Positions 58,780-64,000 of a stretch of 64,000 bases of DNA are shown in pieces. The translations under genes were made by a program, and so were the position numbers. Location: contig CM056558.1 in assembly GCA_029721515.1 (NCBI GenBank), positions 13,361,240 to 13,425,239 on the forward strand, written 5' to 3'. Below the pieces are notes generated by a model. The model was not told where the DNA came from. It did not search any database and was given only the letters and a program-made list of their open reading frames with translations. Position 1 is the stretch's first letter. Every line of letters starts with the position of its first letter. The stretch is from Synanceia verrucosa (Eukaryota; Chordata; Actinopteri; Perciformes; Synanceiidae).

Positions 58780-58970
58780 TAATCTTGCCAGACCTCAGCC
58801 AAGTGGTGAAGGTGAATGCTCGACAGCGCAGGGAATCTTGACCTTTGCTTCGACAATGTCAAAAAGAGTGCTCTGCGGGAACGTCAAAGAAAGAGGTCTA
58901 TGAAAGAGGTCTGTGACAGCCCGAATGTCACCACACAGTTCATCAGCCGCAGAATCCTTTTTAACGGAAT
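58780..58970. promoter_or_regulatory. Candidate regulatory element with HNF4-like half-site
   Basis: Unique sequence including cttgacctttgcttcgac (CAAAGGTCA core on the minus strand) and gacagcccgaatgtcacc. Frames on both strands are partly open but have no splice support. Confidence 0.28.
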
Positions 58971-59629
58971 GTTTTCTCATGAACAAAAGAATAATTATAT
59001 TTTAAAGCACAGACAATAATACAAAATTTCAATTAAAATAAAAAAAAAAAGAAATCAATTAAAGCAAGAGAGGGGAGAGAAAATTTAGTAGCTACTGTAA
59101 ATACAAGATAAGATAAACCTTCAGTCATCATCATCATTATTAAGTCATTACAAATGAACAAAACTGACAAAGTATTGCACATGTTGAGGGTAAAAAAAAC
59201 CAGTGATATAATGATAAAATACACCACCTTTCTCGTCACCTTTTCTCAGAACAGACCGCAGACTATTATACAGCTGTTTCAGCCTGTTTTGCTCTCAGAA
59301 ATAAAGGAGTTTTTGGCAGGTGGTTTACCAGAGAAAGGCTCAGGACCTGATTCATAGATCCAATCAGCCATATGAAGTATTTTAGTTTTCGGCTCACGAG
59401 GCTATATTTTAATTAATTTTAGTCCCATGCTTTAAAAAAAAGTGTAAAATAAATACTTATACCCCTAAATGTTAGGTGATTCCCCACAAGTTGTGGTGTG
59501 AGCATTGTGTAACCACATACAAACACTCACTGGTTTCTAAATATTTTTCAAGATATCAAAATTGTGCACAATCATACTAAAACTGATTGATCACTTCCAG
59601 GTTAATACTTGCATTTCACTAAAACATTT

Positions 59630-59913
59630 TTTCATACTGTGAATACCCTTGTTTCACCCTCTGTCCCCTCCCAGGAAAGCCCAGTCTGCTCAGAAAAATA
59701 TGTTGTACCTTTGCAAAGGTAGTTCTCAAGCCATAGGTGATATATGCTAATGAGGCCGCGTGTGACATAGGAAGGGGAGTCAAATCTAAAATGCTTTTTG
59801 AATCACAAAAACTAACTGGATTATCCTATTTCACAGTTTGTAGGTATAGATAGCCAAATGCATGTGCACAAGCACTGAAATAGTGAATTTTTCATCACAT
59901 GTTCCCTTTAAAG
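59630..59913 (+). mobile_element. Degenerate non-autonomous DNA transposon fragment
   Basis: It contains tttcaccctctgtcccctcccaggaaagcccagtctgctc, then tatgctaatgaggcc and a terminal block gtgcacaagcactgaaatagtgaatttttcatcacatgttccctttaa. The last block is the reverse complement of the widespread teleost AAAGGGGAC...CACTTTTTCAGTGC terminus. Only one terminus is recognisable; the left boundary is a guess. Confidence 0.5.
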
Positions 59914-61663
59914 TTGTTTTGCCCACCCGGGAAGATTTGGGTACACCTGCTCCACTACTTATGTCAACTAGTAACATAAAAAGGATCTATTTAGCTTTTT
60001 ATCTACACGACTAAATTGAAGCGAGAATGTGGAGATATGTGACTAATGATGCCTTTTGTGCAACCATTACTGAACTGAGAGGTATGCAGTGTCAAACAAA
60101 AGCAGCAAATGATTTGGTCGGCACTATGTTTTTTTTTTTTTTCACTAAAGACTGAATGTTTTCTGTCAAGTCAACCAGACTCCTGAAGAGGTGATGTCCA
60201 GTATTATTTACAGACAGACAGATTTATAGACCTTAATCTAGGGGTTTCATTGAACTGTATTTACTCCTAAACTGGCTTTAACATCAGTGTTTACTTGCAG
60301 TCATACACTTTCTTGTTATTTCCTGCAAAATGCTACATAAATATGCAAAACAAAGAAGTCATCTGCATCATAAATCAAATACTGTATATCCTTGAATGTA
60401 CTTCTTTCCACACCTATAACAAAAACAACAGATTCAGAGTGTGTCAGTGTGTGTCTCTTAATGTATGTGTTGACAGATGAAAGTTCATATTTCTACATCT
60501 GCAGGTCTGTTGGTGAGATCAATATCAAAACCCTTAAGAGGACTGAATCAAAGAGAAAGAAACTTTTCTTTCATCTTTCTTTCCATCCATACCTCCTTTC
60601 TTTTCCCCTCTGATTCAGAGCACCACGGACAATTGCTGGCAGGCCCTCAGCTGCAAACAGCTGTTCTCAGATTGTCACTGTGATGGGAAACTGATTATTT
60701 AGTCTTCTGTCTCTCCGTTGGGACAGTTTCTGTAAGCTACTGAGAACTCTTAAGAGACTGGGTCCTTTGCCAGAGGCAGCAGTAACTGCGATAGAGGCTC
60801 TTATAAATGAACATCATAGATGTAAAATGTAGCTATGAAAAAAGAGTGTGTGGGCCCCAGGGATGATCTTTGGGGAACATCCCGTCAGCATCTGTTTGGA
60901 GTTGTGCCTCTGTTTTCGAGAGGCCAGGAGTTAAGTGTAACAGGGAAAAGACTGCCTATCATCACCTGGCATTCTGTGTTTGTCAGGCTGGTGTTGATCA
61001 AGCTCGACCTGACAAGGACACTGGATCTGCTCCACTGAATCACTAATACCCAACTCTATTAAATCGTTAATAAAGGTAGCATTCGATTATGCGCTTTTGG
61101 CTGGACCTCTGTTGGATATCATTACAATGCTTGGTCCTGGTTGCTGAGGCAGCTGCAACCCACACCACAACAGCATGGCCAAGCTGTAAATGACAGCGTA
61201 TACTCTGCTATTAACCTCTTTAGATGGTCATTGTTTCAGTCTAACTAAATTCCCAGATTGCTGAATAGCCTTCCCACTTAATTCAAAGCTACCCAAAATA
61301 ACAACAATTTGCAAATTTCCTACATATAACTTAAAAACAAAACCAAGAAGGCATGGCATTGTTGAACAGTCTAACACCCAAGGTAAGATTGACAGCAAGT
61401 GGGCAGCCTTCTGGTAGAACTTATGTTAACTGGCATTTGACAAGTTTTCTCTCTGGGAGTGTGCCAAAGCTGAACAGTGCATATCAAGCTCAGGATTTAA
61501 TGTCAGATGAGCAATGTAAGGTGAGGCGGTGTGGAGCCTGAGGCTGAACACCAAAGCACAGGGCAGCGGTCAGATCAATAGTGGATCAGCCACAGACAAA
61601 CAAGGTCAGGGTGGTAAGCAGAGAGACGACACTTCCTGATGGACAGGGGCTTGTCATTTATGT

Positions 61664-61684
61664 ACACACACACACACACACACA
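61664..61684. repeat. (CA)n microsatellite
   Basis: Pure CA array of about 21 bp. Confidence 0.95.
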
Positions 61685-64000
61685 TTTCTTCATATTAGTA
61701 ATGGTATTATTGTTGCTGTTGCTGTCGTTATTATGTTGTTATTCTGCATTCATTATGGATTTGGGTTTTTTTTTTTTAGAAATAACATGCATACTACTTA
61801 AAACAAAAGAGCACTTCCTATCCCCTTACCTTGCTCAGACCACACCTATCTTCAAACTCTGCCTTTACAATAATCGTTATGTCGTTATGTTTCAACTTTC
61901 ATGGCTTCACGCTTTTGATATGCAAGCATATCAAAATACATATTCCAGTTTTTTCACTGGTTCACAGATTTCCGTGGACAATGGGTCTTTTTATTTCAGG
62001 TACATGCTATCTCAGTCGGTTGGCCCAGTTGATTTCATACACAGGACGCTATTGGCGTAAATAAAACTCCTCAATGATATATCTATATATTTGCAATTCA
62101 TATATAAACAGTGTGTTTACATACAGAATTTGAAAGAATCTTATATTTAAGAGATTATTAAGGGTTTATACTGTATAAGTTTGGGAACTGTTTATAAGCG
62201 TGTGGAAAGGTTTATAAGGGCTTAAATATATAAAAATAACCATATGGTTTCTACTTTGTGGATTTTCACGGGGTTCTGGAACACAACCGAGTAAGGTTCA
62301 GGATTATACTGCAACTTCAGGGTTAAGGGGTTAAGGACACAACGACTTATAGACATTAATACAGACACCCCCAGCGTTCACTCAGAACCCTGCTTTGCCT
62401 GAAACTGCGATATTTTCTAGTAGAGCCTATGACACGTGGGTTAATATGCCACCTTTTGAAATATAGCCCTTCATCTATTTCCACTCCACTCCGAAAGCAC
62501 TGTCAACAAAGCAAAAATGTAAGCATATATGTAAAATTGCTTACATACCTACAGCCAACAGTGGAATTATTGCTCTGTAATACCAAGCAGTTGTATTTGA
62601 CCAGTATTTTCATCTCATTGGGGGGTGGCACGACATACCCAGTGTAGCCAAATCAAAAACGAAACAGACGTCCACAACTGATATAAATGTCAGTCGGAAT
62701 TTGTAAAAACTCATAAATAATGGATATTCCAAGTAGGCAGGGGAGCATCTTCAATGAGCCCAGAGTGCAGAGCATGCTTTCTCATCTCCAAACCGAGGAG
62801 CCATCTTAATGACTGTGCCCAGAGACCATCGGACCCCCCTCATCAAGCTTGTCCACGCTCCCAACCACCACACATTGTACAGGGGGGAACATGAGCTCTT
62901 AAATTAAACATTCACAGCAGCAGCCGCTGCCTGTTTTAAGCAAATCAGCAGAAAATGAAACAAACAGGGTGCCTCATGAAGATCCATGTGTGTGCAATTG
63001 AGACATTTTTGGGGGGAAAGTAGGGGGGTCTCTTAAGTCTTGCGGAGAGCAGAAAATGCAAATAATGTCATATCTCCTTTTTTGTGTTTTGTGAATGAAA
63101 TATGCTGTTATCCAGTGTTATCCATTTTGGCATGTTGGCCAGTTGGAAAAAGGATAGTTTATTTATGTGGATATGTCTTTCTGTGCATTGGGAGATGGGA
63201 GAAAGGAAAATAAAGAGTGTTTGTCATGATTTCTATGAGTGGCACAGAGAAGAAATAGTAGTTAGTAGTAGAAGAATAGTAGTAGAAGAAACAGGTATTT
63301 TGTTAATGACACCATAGCATCCTGTATCTTCAGGACTGGAGTCACCTCTGGGGAAGGATGACGGTGGATGAGGACCACTATCCCCCTCTCCTGACCTGAA
63401 TTCAGCCATAAACAGGAAATTGCCTACAGGAAGGAAGTCATATTTTTTTTACAGCTGTGCCCAGTATGAGGACAGCGTTGTATGGAGAGCTGCATTTTCA
63501 ATACAGGTATGCAATTTACTCAAGATATCTGGTGTCTTCAGTGAGCCATTCAGCATCACACACAACCTGAGAAAAATGGCAAGGCAGGCAGAGTGAGACT
63601 GTTTGTCTTTTAAGAGAAGACGGTGCTCATTGACTTTTCCTGTCACCATTCAAAAGACCTTTTCCTGCAGCAGCAACAGACAAAGTTTTGTCTCTTTGTT
63701 TTGTTCTTGGATGAAGATCAAAGCACCAGATCCAGACTCATGGCTTGTGATCTGTGCAGGGTGCAGGGATTTATATAGTACCTGCGTCCTACGATACTCA
63801 TCACATCTGCAAGTCACAGTAATAAATCAGATTGGCAGGCTGCACAGCATTACATACAGTGCATATAAGCTGTGGCTGTAAGGCAACATAGTCTTTGTCT
63901 TTTTGAAGCAGGTTTTTTTTATTTTAAAAGGTAAAAAATACAGTTGCTCTACATGGGGCCTCCTGGGTTTTCCTATTATTGATGATTTTTTTCACTCATC

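Larger units (their letters stand above)
53821..64000. other. Region downstream of nr5a2, mostly non-coding
   Basis: After nr5a2 I recognise no known gene. The first 2.5 kb may contain exons of a convergent minus-strand gene (separate entries). Beyond this lie a (CA)n at 56153, A-runs at 56831 and 57010, candidate conserved patches at 57.95-58.97 kb, a degenerate MITE at about 59.6-59.9 kb and a (CA)n at 61664. The parts at 60.0-60.6, 61.1-61.6 and 61.7-64.0 kb are AT-rich unique DNA with only short frames. Some GC-balanced sequence at 60.62-61.04 kb could be coding or conserved, but I cannot support either. Confidence 0.6.

Noticed and set aside
59670..59715. Exon-like segment with a good acceptor (ctgtcccctcccag) and a donor (CAAAG|gtagtt) on the + strand
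   Set aside because: The sequence belongs to a common teleost transposon fragment, so the splice-like signals are probably incidental.
60835..61041. 67-codon frame with fairly protein-like composition
   Set aside because: No known family recognised and no splice junctions; coding status cannot be supported.

Overview
The window is vertebrate nuclear DNA, almost certainly from a teleost fish and probably a spiny-rayed one. It has split genes with GT-AG introns, dense (CA)n/(TG)n microsatellites and several teleost-type interspersed repeats. No bacterial, viral or organellar gene organisation is visible. The species cannot be named from the sequence.

The one gene I can identify firmly is nr5a2 (LRH-1/FTZ-F1 orphan nuclear receptor), on the + strand. 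The window holds its 3' half: the large hinge/LBD exon (5944-6650), two internal LBD exons (27780-27899 and 32115-32262) and the terminal exon with AF-2 and stop codon (50661-50908). All junctions keep frame and together give 407 residues. The zinc-finger exons, N-terminus and promoters are not here and must lie upstream of position 1. The 3' UTR runs to a polyadenylation signal near 52641 or a distal one near 53796.

About 88% of the nr5a2 part of the window is intron (5.9+, 21.1, 4.2 and 18.4 kb). The introns hold microsatellites, polypurine tracts, a few transposon remnants and several non-repetitive stretches that look like candidate regulatory elements. The clearest are a cluster of three identical TCF/LEF-type sites (25694-25816), a near-perfect DR1 nuclear-receptor site beside a 14-bp palindrome (20601-20674), and a CpG-dense patch (3035-3160). 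A tRNA-derived SINE with an 11-bp target-site duplication lies at 37876-38214, and a strongly truncated LINE-type tail with a 9-bp duplication at 27443-27533.

Downstream of nr5a2 (53.8-64 kb) no known gene was recognised. There is a plausible minus-strand terminal exon (54401-54538) with a good branch point and acceptor, two small compatible upstream exons and a minus-strand polyadenylation signal (53998-54003). Together they suggest an unidentified convergent gene whose 3' end nearly meets that of nr5a2. The rest looks non-coding, with candidate conserved stretches at 57.9-59.0 kb. I found no CRISPR array, operon, rRNA, tRNA or evidently novel molecular system. All calls of conservation or regulation are by eye and need alignment.
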